This document shows positions 14,808 through 23,897 of a DNA stretch of 64,000 nt, piece after piece. Position numbers and translations under genes: made by a program. This DNA is from Chloroflexi bacterium bin20. Its GTDB lineage: Bacteria; Chloroflexota; Anaerolineae; Aggregatilineales; Phototrophicaceae. The notes below the pieces were generated by a model that was not told the origin of the DNA, searched no databases, and saw only the letters and a program-made list of their open reading frames with translations. Location: NCBI GenBank assembly GCA_002238485.1, contig MPMG01000011.1, forward strand, positions 1 to 64,000. Direction: 5' to 3'. The first letter of the stretch is position 1. Each line of letters opens with the position of its first letter.

Positions 14808-15979
14808 TGAGAATCGCATTGAATGCGCACCTGCTTTCCAACGGTCCTGGCTACCGTGCGGCCGGCATTCATGGCTATATCAGCAACCTGCTGCGTCATC
14901 TGCCGGCGGCTGCCGGTGATGATTGGCGCTTCGTGGCGCATGTCGGCGCAGCCAATACCGCTGCCTTTGATGGCATCTACATGGCGCGCGCTGGCGCAGA
15001 CACCAGCAGTGCCTGGCGGCGCATCGTCTGGGAGCAGACCCAGCAGCCGCGCGAATTGCGGGGCGTCGACCTGTATCACGCCATGGCTTTCGTCGCGCCC
15101 ATCGTCTTGCCAGCGCCCATGGTGGTGACGGTCTATGACCTCAGTTTCATCCGCTTTCCAGCGCGCATAAACCCAGCCCGCCGGCATTATCTGCGCGCCA
15201 TGACCAGCTTGACCTGCAAACGGGCGCGGCGAGTCATCGCCATCAGCCAGAGCACAGCCGAAGACTTGCAGCAGTATTTGGACGTGCCCGCGCGCAAAAT
15301 CGATGTTACGCCGCTGGGCTATGACAAGGCGCTCTTTCGTCCGCGACAGCCAGCCGAAGTCGAACATTTCCGCCGCAAACACAGCCTGCCCGAGCGCTTC
15401 TGGCTCTTCGTGGGCACGTTGGAACCACGCAAGAATCTCATGCTGCTGCTGGAAGCCTATCGACTGCTGGACAAGGAGGCGCGGCTGCCCTTGATATTGG
15501 GCGGGGGCGTGGGCTGGCGCGGCGAGCAGATCCTGGCGGCTATCGAGCAGCTGGGGATCGGCGACAGTGTCAAGCATGTGGGCTTCATCCCTGCCGCCGA
15601 CTTGCCGCTCTGGTACAATTGCGCCGAGGTTTTTCTTTATCCGTCGATCTACGAAGGCTTCGGGCTGCCAGTGCTGGAGGCGATGGCATGCGGCACGCCG
15701 GTGCTTGCGTCCGATGTGGCGGCATTGTCAGAGATCGTGGGCAAGGCGGGCATGTGCATCGCGCCCGACGATCTGGTGCGTTGGGCGGCCGCCCTGCAAG
15801 CTGTGCGCGAAGAAGACGAATGGCGCGAGACGGTCGGGCAATACGCCGCCCTGGCAGCCCGCCGCTATAGTTGGCAGCGGACGGCTCTGCTGACCGCGCG
15901 TAGTTATCTGTATGCCATACTGGATAAAGACCCGCCGCCGCTGGAAGACCAAGAGGATGCCAGCGATGCTCGCGAATAA
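14807..15979 (+). CDS. Glycosyltransferase family 4 (mannosyltransferase-like)
   Basis: About 390 residues. GT-B fold: N-terminal MRIALNAHLLSNGPGYRAAGIHGYISNLL, the linker motif VTPLGYDKALFRPR, and a C-terminal domain with FVGTLEPRKNLMLLLEAYRLL. The donor-binding loop is YEGFGLPVLEAMACGTPVLASD, textbook for GT4. Likely a step in exopolysaccharide or glycolipid assembly. The ATG at 14807 follows an extended -10 element so closely that the mRNA is probably leaderless. The sugar-phosphate transferase gene follows 45 bases later in the same direction, supporting a shared polysaccharide pathway. Confidence 0.88.
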   Translation: MRIALNAHLLSNGPGYRAAGIHGYISNLLRHLPAAAGDDWRFVAHVGAANTAAFDGIYMARAGADTSSAWRRIVWEQTQQPRELRGVDLYHAMAFVAPIVLPAPMVVTVYDLSFIRFPARINPARRHYLRAMTSLTCKRARRVIAISQSTAEDLQQYLDVPARKIDVTPLGYDKALFRPRQPAEVEHFRRKHSLPERFWLFVGTLEPRKNLMLLLEAYRLLDKEARLPLILGGGVGWRGEQILAAIEQLGIGDSVKHVGFIPAADLPLWYNCAEVFLYPSIYEGFGLPVLEAMACGTPVLASDVAALSEIVGKAGMCIAPDDLVRWAAALQAVREEDEWRETVGQYAALAARRYSWQRTALLTARSYLYAILDKDPPPLEDQEDASDARE

Positions 15980-16024
15980 CCCCGGGGCAAAACGCCGCAG
16001 TCGCAAGCTGGCAGGCGCAGCCCT

Positions 16025-17473
16025 ATGAACATGAGCCAGAACTTGTCCGAGCGACCGACAATCGAGCCGCGCTGGCTCTTCCCGCTGCTGGATATCACGC
16101 TGGCTTTTCTCGTCTTTGCCTTGTCTTATGTGCTGCGCTACGAGCTGCAGATCATTCGCCCCATCCTCGATCCCATCCAGCGCGATTTTGGTCCTTATGT
16201 GCCCTACGCAGCGGTGTATGCGCTGTTGATCTGGCTGAACTTCGAGCGCAATGGCATTTATCGCAACATCGCCGGGCGCTCTTGGCTGGAAGAGGTCTAC
16301 CTTATCGGCAGCGGTGTGGCTGTGGCCATCGTGCCTATACTGGCGATGTTTTTCATTTTGCAGCCCCTGGTTACCAGCCGCCTGATGCTGATTTATGTGG
16401 CGGCTTTGACGCTCTTGGCCGGCTCGGCATCACGGCTGGCGCGGCGCTGGATCCTGGCCTATCTGCGCGACCGCGGCATCGGCATCCGGCGCGTGCTGAT
16501 CGTGGGCATGGGCGAGGTCGGACGTTCACTGCTGGGCATCATGCTGGCACGCCCCGACCTGGGCTATCGACCGGTCGGTTTTTTGGATGATGACGACCAG
16601 ATCAGCGCGGTCGGTATGGGGCGGGTAGAGGCATTGGGTGGCACAGATCGTCTGGAATCGATCCTGACACAGCAAAACATCGACACTGTCATCATTACTT
16701 TCCGCTGGAAGCATTATGACCTCATCCAGCAGTTGACCGAAGTCTGCCGCGAAGTGGGGACAGACCTGCGCATCGTGCCCGAGATCATGCAATTGAATAT
16801 TCGCCAGGTGCAGGTGGAAAATCTGGACGGCGTCCCGCTTTTGGGCATCGGCGCGCACCGCAGTTTTGGGCGCTTCAACCAATTGCTGAAGCGCAGTTTG
16901 GATATGCTGCTGGTGCTGCTCTTGCTGCCGCTGTGGCTGCCGGTTTGCCTGCTGGTGGCGCTGGCGCTGGCATTAGAAGGGCAGGGTCCGGTGCTGTTTT
17001 GGCAGCGGCGCGTGGGCAAAGATGGCCGGGTATTCCGCATGGCAAAATTTCGGAGCATGGTGCGCAATGCCGAGGAGTTGCAAGCCGAGATGCTGCGCGC
17101 AAGCGGCGAAGACCCGCGCCATGCCAAGTTCGTCGATGACCCGAGAATCACCCGAGTCGGCAAGTTTTTGCGCCGCACCAGCCTGGACGAGCTGCCCAAC
17201 TTGGTGAATGTGCTGCGCGGCGAGATGAGCCTGGTCGGTCCGCGGCCAGCCACTCCGGACGAAGTCGAATTGTACGAACCGCGGCATCGGCGGCGCTTGC
17301 AGATCACGCCCGGCGTTACCGGCTGGTGGCAGGTGCGCGGCCGCAGCAGCATCCCCTTTGACGAAATGTGCGAGCTGGACATGTATTACATCAACAATTG
17401 GTCGATCTCGATGGATATAGAGATTCTGCTGCTGACGATCCCGCGCGTGCTATTCCGCAGCGGCGCCTATTGA
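16025..17473 (+). CDS. Undecaprenyl-phosphate sugar phosphotransferase (WcaJ/WbaP type)
   Basis: 482 residues. Four or five N-terminal membrane segments, then a CoA-binding-like Rossmann domain (RRVLIVGMGEVGRSLLGIML) and the C-terminal bacterial sugar transferase domain: a transmembrane entry (LLKRSLDMLLVLLLLPLW), the conserved FWQRRVGKDGRVFRMAKFRSM, TRVGKFLRRTSLDELPNL, and RGEMSLVGPRP with ITPGVTGWWQV. It transfers a sugar-1-phosphate from UDP-sugar to undecaprenyl phosphate, starting a capsule or exopolysaccharide repeat unit at the inner membrane. It lies between a GT4 gene and a penicillin-binding protein gene. Confidence 0.9.
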   Translation: MNMSQNLSERPTIEPRWLFPLLDITLAFLVFALSYVLRYELQIIRPILDPIQRDFGPYVPYAAVYALLIWLNFERNGIYRNIAGRSWLEEVYLIGSGVAVAIVPILAMFFILQPLVTSRLMLIYVAALTLLAGSASRLARRWILAYLRDRGIGIRRVLIVGMGEVGRSLLGIMLARPDLGYRPVGFLDDDDQISAVGMGRVEALGGTDRLESILTQQNIDTVIITFRWKHYDLIQQLTEVCREVGTDLRIVPEIMQLNIRQVQVENLDGVPLLGIGAHRSFGRFNQLLKRSLDMLLVLLLLPLWLPVCLLVALALALEGQGPVLFWQRRVGKDGRVFRMAKFRSMVRNAEELQAEMLRASGEDPRHAKFVDDPRITRVGKFLRRTSLDELPNLVNVLRGEMSLVGPRPATPDEVELYEPRHRRRLQITPGVTGWWQVRGRSSIPFDEMCELDMYYINNWSISMDIEILLLTIPRVLFRSGAY

Positions 17474-17498
17474 TGCCGCGGCAAGCCCTTTGCTGAGC

Positions 17499-19781
17499 AT
17501 GCTTGGTTGGCGGATTGGCGCGCTTTGCCTGTGCATTTGTCTGTTCTGCTTGGCTGGCTGCGAATCATCGCTGCTGCAGCAGGTCTCGCCGGCGAGCCAA
17601 AACACGCCGCCCCCCGATGTCGAAAGCACCAGCGCCCAACCTGAAGAGGTCCTGGCGGCTTTCATAGCGGCTTGGTCGGCACAAGACTTTGCCGCCATGT
17701 ACGGACAGATCGCCAGCCGCAGCCGCGCGCTCTTCACACAAGCGCAATTCACCGATCAGTACACATCCGCGCACAGCAGCCTTCGTTTCGCCGGCGTCGA
17801 ACATCAGCTGCAGAATGTTGATTATCAAGGCACGACAGCTGTGCTCCGCTATGACATCGCAATCGACTCCCCCACCTTCGGCGTGATAGACGACACGGGC
17901 CGTGTGATGCGCATGCTGCCCGAGAGCGGCTGGAAGATCGCCTGGTCGCCAATGGATATCATCCATGGCATGTCGTCGCGCACCCGATTGATCCCCAGTG
18001 CCGACTTCCCGTCCCGCGCCGATATCTACGCCAGCGATGGAAGTCCCCTGGCCCAGCAAGGCGGCAGCATCTACAGCCTCTATGCCGTCCAGGACGACAT
18101 GCCCGGCATCGAAGACTGCCTGGCCACGCTGGCAGCGGCGACACGCATGGAAATCAACACCTTGCGCGGCATCTTCGCCGATTTTCTGGGCGAAACCCGC
18201 TTTCATATCGCCGAGATCGACCAGTCGCGTTTTGACAACTACCGCGAGGCCTTGGCGCAGGACTGCAATATCACACGCAGCGAAGGCGCATTCAGCAAGG
18301 TGCGCAGCTACATTTCGCGCAGTTATTACGGGCAGGGCATCGCCGCGCACGCAGTCGGCTATATCGGTCCCATCCCCGCCGATGAACTGGAACGGTGGCA
18401 GGCGCGCGGTTATGCGTCTGGCAATGTGATAGGACGCGCTGGCATTGAAGCAACGTATGAAAACGTGCTGGCGGGGAATCCACAGCGGTTCTTGCGCATC
18501 GTCGAGACAGGCGGCGCTGTTATCCGTGAGCTGGCGGGCACAACCGGCACAGCGCCTCGCTCGGTTACGCTGACGCTGGACCGCAAAATGCAGGATATCG
18601 TGGCACAAGCGATTGCCGACGCCGTCAATTATGCCCAGCCCAGTTGGGGACCATTGACTGCTGGTGGCGCGATCGTCGCCCTAGATGTCAACACAGGCGC
18701 CGTGCTGGCGCTGGCGAGCTATCCCAGCTTCGACCCGCAGCTCTTCAATCCCGATACGGAATACCGGATCACAGCGGCTTTGCAAAGGCTGAACAGCGAT
18801 GGCCGCAGCCCGCTGACCAACAAAGCGCTGGCAGAGCAGTATACGCCGGGCAGCGTTTACAAAATCGTTACGGCGCTGGCCGCTGGCAGCGAAGGCATCT
18901 GGGCAGGCGACGAGATCTTCGACTGCGCTTATATCTGGCAGGGCAGGGGCAGATTCAGCTTTGACGACGCCCGCGAATCGCGCACCGACTGGCGCTTGCT
19001 CGAGCCAGGGCCGCCGCCGCCCACGGGTCCAGTCAACATAGCGCAGGCGCTGGCAGCCTCGTGCAATCCATTCTTCTATGAAATGGGCGCGCTGCTATTT
19101 GAGCGGGACAGCAACTTGCAAGTCAAATACGCCGAGTTGCTCGGCTTGGGCAGGCCGACTGGCTTGGGCGCGCTAGGCATCGAAGCCGCCGGCGAGCTCG
19201 CGCCACCACGCGAAGGCACAGAAGCCATCAACAATGCCATCGGGCAAGGCAGCGTCGGCGTTACGGCCGCACAGATGGCGCAGCTGACCATGCTGATCGC
19301 CAATGGCGGCGCATTTTGGCAGCCCTATATCGTCAGTCATATCGGGCGTCCCGGCGCGCCGAGCTACGAAATAGTGAACGAGCCCATGCTGGCGGCGCAA
19401 CTGGAGCTGGATGGCGATGCGCTGGACATCGTGCGCGAGGGCATGTGCCTGGTTACGACCGACCGCGACCTGGGCACAGCCGTGCGGGTCTTTGGCGATG
19501 CGCCCTATTCCATCTGTGGCAAAACGGGCACCGCCGAAACCCTGGGCAATCCGCATTCCTGGTTCGTGGCTTTTGCCCCGCGCGAAGAGCCCGAGATCGC
19601 TATAGCCGGCGTGATGGCGCATTCGCGGGAAGGCAGCGAGGTGGTCGCGCCCATGATCCGCCGCATCCTCGACGATTATTGGGGCTACAGCCAAAAGCCC
19701 TACCCCGACTGGTGGCAAGAACCCTACAACCCGGTCAAGACGCAGAGCCAGGCGCTGGCAGAATTCCTGGCGGACAGCTAG
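17499..19781 (+). CDS. Class B penicillin-binding protein (transpeptidase) with lipobox
   Basis: About 760 residues. An N-terminal signal ends in a lipobox (LCLAGC is approximated by CLFCLAGC), then an NTF2-like MecA_N-type domain (EEVLAAFIAAWSAQDFAAMY), a dimerisation domain and the transpeptidase domain. All three active-site motifs are present: S-V-Y-K near residue 451, S-C-N near 519 and K-T-G-T near 673. It cross-links peptidoglycan outside the membrane. The ATG at 17499 is preferred to the TTG at 17490. Class B PBPs usually have a transmembrane anchor, so a lipid anchor is unusual; MecA of staphylococci is the known lipobox-like precedent. Confidence 0.88.
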   Translation: MLGWRIGALCLCICLFCLAGCESSLLQQVSPASQNTPPPDVESTSAQPEEVLAAFIAAWSAQDFAAMYGQIASRSRALFTQAQFTDQYTSAHSSLRFAGVEHQLQNVDYQGTTAVLRYDIAIDSPTFGVIDDTGRVMRMLPESGWKIAWSPMDIIHGMSSRTRLIPSADFPSRADIYASDGSPLAQQGGSIYSLYAVQDDMPGIEDCLATLAAATRMEINTLRGIFADFLGETRFHIAEIDQSRFDNYREALAQDCNITRSEGAFSKVRSYISRSYYGQGIAAHAVGYIGPIPADELERWQARGYASGNVIGRAGIEATYENVLAGNPQRFLRIVETGGAVIRELAGTTGTAPRSVTLTLDRKMQDIVAQAIADAVNYAQPSWGPLTAGGAIVALDVNTGAVLALASYPSFDPQLFNPDTEYRITAALQRLNSDGRSPLTNKALAEQYTPGSVYKIVTALAAGSEGIWAGDEIFDCAYIWQGRGRFSFDDARESRTDWRLLEPGPPPPTGPVNIAQALAASCNPFFYEMGALLFERDSNLQVKYAELLGLGRPTGLGALGIEAAGELAPPREGTEAINNAIGQGSVGVTAAQMAQLTMLIANGGAFWQPYIVSHIGRPGAPSYEIVNEPMLAAQLELDGDALDIVREGMCLVTTDRDLGTAVRVFGDAPYSICGKTGTAETLGNPHSWFVAFAPREEPEIAIAGVMAHSREGSEVVAPMIRRILDDYWGYSQKPYPDWWQEPYNPVKTQSQALAEFLADS

Positions 19782-20635
19782 GCGATCTCGCGCAGCGCCG
19801 CCTCGTAGAAACGCTGGTATTGAAGCCGCATCCGGGACGCGGATTTAGCATCGGCTGCGAAGTCGGCAAAGTGCGACAGCCGCAGGGCGCCCCACAGATC
19901 CCAGAAGGGCAGCGCGCTCGCATCCAGCGCCGGGTTCAGCGCCAGATAGGCAACTGTATACCGTTTCATCGCCGCTTCTCCCAGCGACCACAGCATCTCC
20001 AGGCGGCTCTTGCCCAGGTCGGCCAGCGGATCGCCCAGCATGGCATCTTCCCAGTCGATGATGCCAGTCGAGCGCCCACCCGCCCACAGCAGATTGCCCA
20101 GCCAGAAATCGCCATGCAGCAAGGCCGGCGGATTAACGACAAGCTTGGGCAGGGACGAACGCAGCGCCGAGCGAATGGGCAGCGGGTCGCCTTCGTATGT
20201 GTCCAGGTCGCTCGCCAGCAGCGCATCGACTTGTGGCAGAAAGTCCAGATCCAGCCGCCGCCAATCGACCGCATGAATGGCTTGCAACGATTCTGCCAAC
20301 GTTTGTGCATTCGCGGCAGGTTGGACAGCGCCAGGCAAGCGCGCCAGGATGAAGAAGGGCGGCTCGTGCGTGGTGTTCAGGTGCAGCGGCTGCGCAGTGG
20401 GCAAGATACTCTTCTGCAGCGCCGCCAACAGGCGAAATTCGTCGCGGGCCATGTGCGGGTTGCGCTGGCGGTCGCGGACGCCGTGCGTCTGCAAGACGAG
20501 CTCGCGCTCTATGCCGTCGGCCGCGCTGATTTGCAAAACGGTCGTTCGCCGACTATGTGATTCTGTATGCGCCAGTTTCCAATCGGCGTCTATAGCGCGC
20601 AGTGAGCGGGCGATGACGGGCGCGGGAATCTTCAT
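19778..20635 (-). CDS. Aminoglycoside phosphotransferase (APH)-fold kinase
   Basis: About 285 residues from the ATG at 20635. The kinase core is visible: LLHGDFWLGNLLW (catalytic loop H-G-D-x-x-x-x-N) and GIIDWEDAMLGDPLADLG (metal-binding D of the DFG-like motif). APH-fold enzymes phosphorylate antibiotics, choline, sugars or other small alcohols; the substrate cannot be named. The start overlaps the stop of the polysaccharide-export ATPase gene by four bases (ATGA), so it is very likely the last gene of that export operon and may phosphorylate a component of the exported polymer. It converges on the PBP gene with a 4-base overlap. Confidence 0.8.
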   Translation of the reverse strand: MKIPAPVIARSLRAIDADWKLAHTESHSRRTTVLQISAADGIERELVLQTHGVRDRQRNPHMARDEFRLLAALQKSILPTAQPLHLNTTHEPPFFILARLPGAVQPAANAQTLAESLQAIHAVDWRRLDLDFLPQVDALLASDLDTYEGDPLPIRSALRSSLPKLVVNPPALLHGDFWLGNLLWAGGRSTGIIDWEDAMLGDPLADLGKSRLEMLWSLGEAAMKRYTVAYLALNPALDASALPFWDLWGALRLSHFADFAADAKSASRMRLQYQRFYEAALREIA

Positions 20636-21897
20636 GAACTGCTCGCTGCCTGCGAAGATCGGCCTGATTCCGCCAATGCCCAACGCGCTGGCAGGTAGAT
20701 CAAGCCGCGGTTTTCCAGCTGCTCGATGACAGCGCTGTGCCCCTCGACAGTGAAGGAAAAAGCATAGGACAGCGCATCGATCACCGGCCCCGCGATTTCT
20801 TGCGCGCGCAGATCGACCCAATATTGCCCGGGCAGCAGGTTGATATGGTCGATCTGGCATTCCAGCGCGCAATCCTGCGTCAGAGCCAGCTGACGGCGCG
20901 TCGACATGGGCAGATCCACGAAGCTGAGCACTGTGCCAGCCGGGTCGATGATGCGGATAGAAAAGACATAATGCGGCGTTGGCTCATTGACTTGCAGCGC
21001 GACGCGAAACAAGGCCGAATCGCCGGTGGCAATGCTCTTGATCGCCTGGCGCGTCTTCACATCGTGCATGCTGATGCCCGCCACGCGGAAGCTGCCTGTG
21101 CCTTCGCGCTGGGCGGCGCGTATCATTGGTTTGTCGTCAATGACCGTCGAGCGGTCCATGGAGCTTTCGAAATAAGCGTTGAGGATGTCGTGCGGCGAGC
21201 CTTCGGCGGCGATGCGCCCGTCTTTGATGTAGAGCGCGCGCTGGCAGATGCGCTCGATAGCATAGGGATTGTGCGTGACAAAGATGATGGTTACGCCGCT
21301 GTTTGCCAGCTCGTCCATGCGATTGAGGCACTTCTTGCGGAAGTTGACATCGCCCACCGAAAGAACTTCGTCTATCAGCAAGATCTCTGCATCGACATTG
21401 ACAGCCACGCTGAAGCCGAGGCGGGCCTGCATGCCGCTGGAATACTGCCAGACTGGCTGGTCTAGCCAATCGCCCAGCTCGGAGAAGTCTTCGACATCGG
21501 GCATTTTGGCGTCCATCTGGCGCGCGGTGAAGCCCATGATCGCGCCCAGCAGCTTGATATTCTCGCGCCCGGTCAGCTCGCGGTGGATGCCCGACGACAG
21601 CTCGATCATGGGGAAGAGCCGACCATTCGCCTTGACGCTGCCATGCGTGGTCGGGCAGACGCCAGCGATGAGCTTGAGCAAGGTGCTCTTGCCAGCGCCA
21701 TTCTTGCCCACGATGCCCAGCGACTCGCCTTGCTCAATGGCGAATGACACCTCGCGCAGCGCCCAGGGACCATAGGCTTCGCGGTCATCGACAACCTGTC
21801 CGCGCAATTGATCCCAGCGCTGGCGCAGGTAGGGACGCAGCGGAAAGCCATAACGTTTCCACAAATCGCGCGCTTCGACAGCCAGTTGCTTAGGCAT
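20632..21897 (-). CDS. Polysaccharide-export ABC transporter ATP-binding protein (Wzt-like)
   Basis: 421 residues. N-terminal nucleotide-binding domain: Walker A GIVGKNGAGKSTLLKLIAG, LTGRENIKLLGAIMGF, signature YSSGMQARLGFSVAV, Walker B EILLIDEVLSVGD, and switch His in IFVTHN. A C-terminal beta-sandwich extension of about 150 residues (residues 270-410) resembles the Wzt carbohydrate-binding domain that selects finished O-antigen chains. It powers export of a lipid-linked polysaccharide across the inner membrane. It follows the permease gene after five bases and overlaps the APH gene by four. Confidence 0.9.
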   Translation of the reverse strand: MPKQLAVEARDLWKRYGFPLRPYLRQRWDQLRGQVVDDREAYGPWALREVSFAIEQGESLGIVGKNGAGKSTLLKLIAGVCPTTHGSVKANGRLFPMIELSSGIHRELTGRENIKLLGAIMGFTARQMDAKMPDVEDFSELGDWLDQPVWQYSSGMQARLGFSVAVNVDAEILLIDEVLSVGDVNFRKKCLNRMDELANSGVTIIFVTHNPYAIERICQRALYIKDGRIAAEGSPHDILNAYFESSMDRSTVIDDKPMIRAAQREGTGSFRVAGISMHDVKTRQAIKSIATGDSALFRVALQVNEPTPHYVFSIRIIDPAGTVLSFVDLPMSTRRQLALTQDCALECQIDHINLLPGQYWVDLRAQEIAGPVIDALSYAFSFTVEGHSAVIEQLENRGLIYLPARWALAESGRSSQAASSS

Positions 21898-21902
21898 GGG
21901 CG

Positions 21903-22709
21903 CTATACCACATCGGCGAAGTAACGCGACATCGTATTGAAGAGCGGGAAAGCCACCAGCAAGCCCAAACCGATGACGATGAGGCTGGTCAGCAGCAGGT
22001 TCAGGTCGGGCGGCTGTCCAAAGACAAAAACGCGCCGAAAGCCATCAATGACGCCCACGGCTGGATTGAGCGTGTGCAGCAACTGCATTCTCGATTCAAG
22101 CTCGCCGCTGCCATAGATGACGGGCGTGAGAAAGAGCCAAACCTGCATGATTTGCCCGATGCCATGCAGCAGATCGCGCCGATAGATGGTGATGGCAGAA
22201 ACGCCGATGCCCACCGTCCATGACAGCAGGCCCAGTTGCAGCACCAGCAGCGGCAGCCATAGCCAGGCGGCGGTGATGGGAATGCCCAGCAACTGCAAGG
22301 CGATCACCAGCACCACAGCTGCCATCAAAAAGTCGAAGAAGTTGGTGAGCAAGACGACAAACGGGAAGATCTGGCGCGGCACGGGCATCTTGCGCAGCAG
22401 GTTGCCATTGGAGATCACGCCATAGGGGATGCGCACGACCGAGCTTTGAAAGAAGGTCCAGGGCACAGTCGCGGCGAAGACAAATGCCAGACGCGGCGCG
22501 CCCTCGCTGTCCACATTGACCAAGCCGCCCAGGAAGCTGTAAATGGCTGTCGCCAAAATAGCCGGGATGATCGCCCACAGCGGACCCAGCACAGTCCGCC
22601 GATAGCGCGCGCGGATATCGCGGCTGACCAGCGCAATCAGCAGATGCCAATAGCTCAGCCAACGTTGACGTCTGTCGGCAGACGGGTTGTTGTTCGACCA
22701 GCGGCTCAT
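21903..22709 (-). CDS. Polysaccharide-export ABC transporter permease (Wzm-like)
   Basis: 268 residues with six hydrophobic segments and the start typical of ABC-2 polysaccharide exporters (LIALVSRDIRARYRRTVLGPLWAIIPAI), followed by PWTFFQSSVVRIPYGVISNGNLLRKMPVPRQIFP, a hallmark of the Wzm/TagG family. It forms the membrane channel with the ATPase encoded five bases downstream. First gene of a three-gene operon (permease, ATPase, APH kinase). Confidence 0.9.
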   Translation of the reverse strand: MSRWSNNNPSADRRQRWLSYWHLLIALVSRDIRARYRRTVLGPLWAIIPAILATAIYSFLGGLVNVDSEGAPRLAFVFAATVPWTFFQSSVVRIPYGVISNGNLLRKMPVPRQIFPFVVLLTNFFDFLMAAVVLVIALQLLGIPITAAWLWLPLLVLQLGLLSWTVGIGVSAITIYRRDLLHGIGQIMQVWLFLTPVIYGSGELESRMQLLHTLNPAVGVIDGFRRVFVFGQPPDLNLLLTSLIVIGLGLLVAFPLFNTMSRYFADVV

Positions 22710-22840
22710 CGCGCTCCTTGTTTCCTGCCTGTCTATTATCGCGGCGATTCTTGTTTTTTACAGGTTGTGGTGGCGCATTCATCAGAGAATGCAAAAGCGC
22801 CTCTGTATCCTCCAAGTGAAATGTGGGGAGTCAAAGGAGA

Positions 22841-23704
22841 TTACGATGCTTGACTGGCCTCATGCGCCTGCCGCAGCAGCGATTCCATCTGGCGCAACGT
22901 CTGTTCGCGGCTGGCTTGGGCTGCGCGCAGCGGCATCCCATAGCGCACATAGATCTCTGCGTCACGATAAGAGGCGAACATCATTTGAAAGGTCGCTGCC
23001 AAGAAGTTGCGCTTGTCTTCCTCTCGATATCGCCGCACCAGCGGATTCTGCAGCGCTCGCCGCGAGAGCAGGCCAGCCACAGCCAGCGGCACAATCGTCA
23101 GCTCGGGCACATGCCGCGCGAACAGATCAATGCTGCGCGTCCAGTTGGGCAGGGATGCGAGAGCGGCGTCCAAGTCCAGCGCAGGATCCGCTTCGATCTC
23201 GCCACGTGGAAAAAGCAGCAGCGAGCCGCCACTTTGCAGATGACGGATAGATCGGCGGATAGCGGCGGAGGGACGCGCCTCGTCCACCACGATGACATAC
23301 TGGCGGAATTGCGCCAGACCGGGCAAGATGCCGAAATCCTTCGCCAACAGCAACGTGTCCTGCCGCGGCAAGGACATCAGCGCCGCATGCGCATCGCCCA
23401 AGCCAGCGTGATTGCTCACCAGCAACAGCGGTCCCGCGCGTGGGATCGTCTCTGCGCCATCAATGTGAATGCTATTGGCGGCGATCTCCACCAGCCAGAG
23501 ACTCGCGCCCTGCAAGTGGCGGTCCCGCGCGATTATGCCTTCCATCTTGATGCCCAGCCGCACCAGCTCCAGCACGAAAGGCAGGCAGAGCGCATGCAGT
23601 AGCGCATTCAGCATCGAATTTTGGCAGCAGAAAGCCTCGACTACCGAAGTGGACATGGCGCGGTATAGCGGCCAGGCGGACACCCGTGAGTCCCAGCGAG
23701 TCAT
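22841..23704 (-). CDS. PlsC-like lysophospholipid acyltransferase family protein
   Basis: About 287 residues from the ATG at 23704; the ORF-track start at 23833 adds dispersed-repeat sequence. The acyltransferase H-x4-D motif is present as LLVSNHAGLGDAHAAL near residue 103, and the substrate motif as LLLFPRGEIEADP (FPRG instead of FPEG). It probably acylates glycerol-3-phosphate derivatives or another alcohol at the membrane, in line with surrounding envelope genes. No strong ribosome site precedes the ATG. A -10-like TACGAT lies a few bases upstream on the minus strand, so it may be leaderless. Confidence 0.75.
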   Translation of the reverse strand: MTRWDSRVSAWPLYRAMSTSVVEAFCCQNSMLNALLHALCLPFVLELVRLGIKMEGIIARDRHLQGASLWLVEIAANSIHIDGAETIPRAGPLLLVSNHAGLGDAHAALMSLPRQDTLLLAKDFGILPGLAQFRQYVIVVDEARPSAAIRRSIRHLQSGGSLLLFPRGEIEADPALDLDAALASLPNWTRSIDLFARHVPELTIVPLAVAGLLSRRALQNPLVRRYREEDKRNFLAATFQMMFASYRDAEIYVRYGMPLRAAQASREQTLRQMESLLRQAHEASQAS

Positions 23705-23712
23705 GATAATCG

Positions 23713-23866
23713 TAAGCACAATGACGCATAGAGCACAGAGGACATAAAGGTATTTTGCCACAGAGGCGCAGTGGCACAGAAGAAACCCTCGTGTTGGTTG
23801 ATTTCCCTCGTGATCAGCTGCGCAATTGGTCAAAACGGGCGACCCAATGGCTCGCCCCTACACAAC
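23713..23866. repeat. Composite of dispersed repeats
   Basis: Holds inverted CACAGAGG motifs (the CTCTGTG family), a 40-60 base element (AAACCCTCGTGTT...CTCGTGATCAGCTGCG) with a relative at 40033-40080, and a GGGCGACCCAATGGCTCGCCCC palindrome (23837-23858). No gene is supported. Confidence 0.6.
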
Positions 23867-23897
23867 GTTGCATGACAGACCGAGGGGCTTGGCGCGC

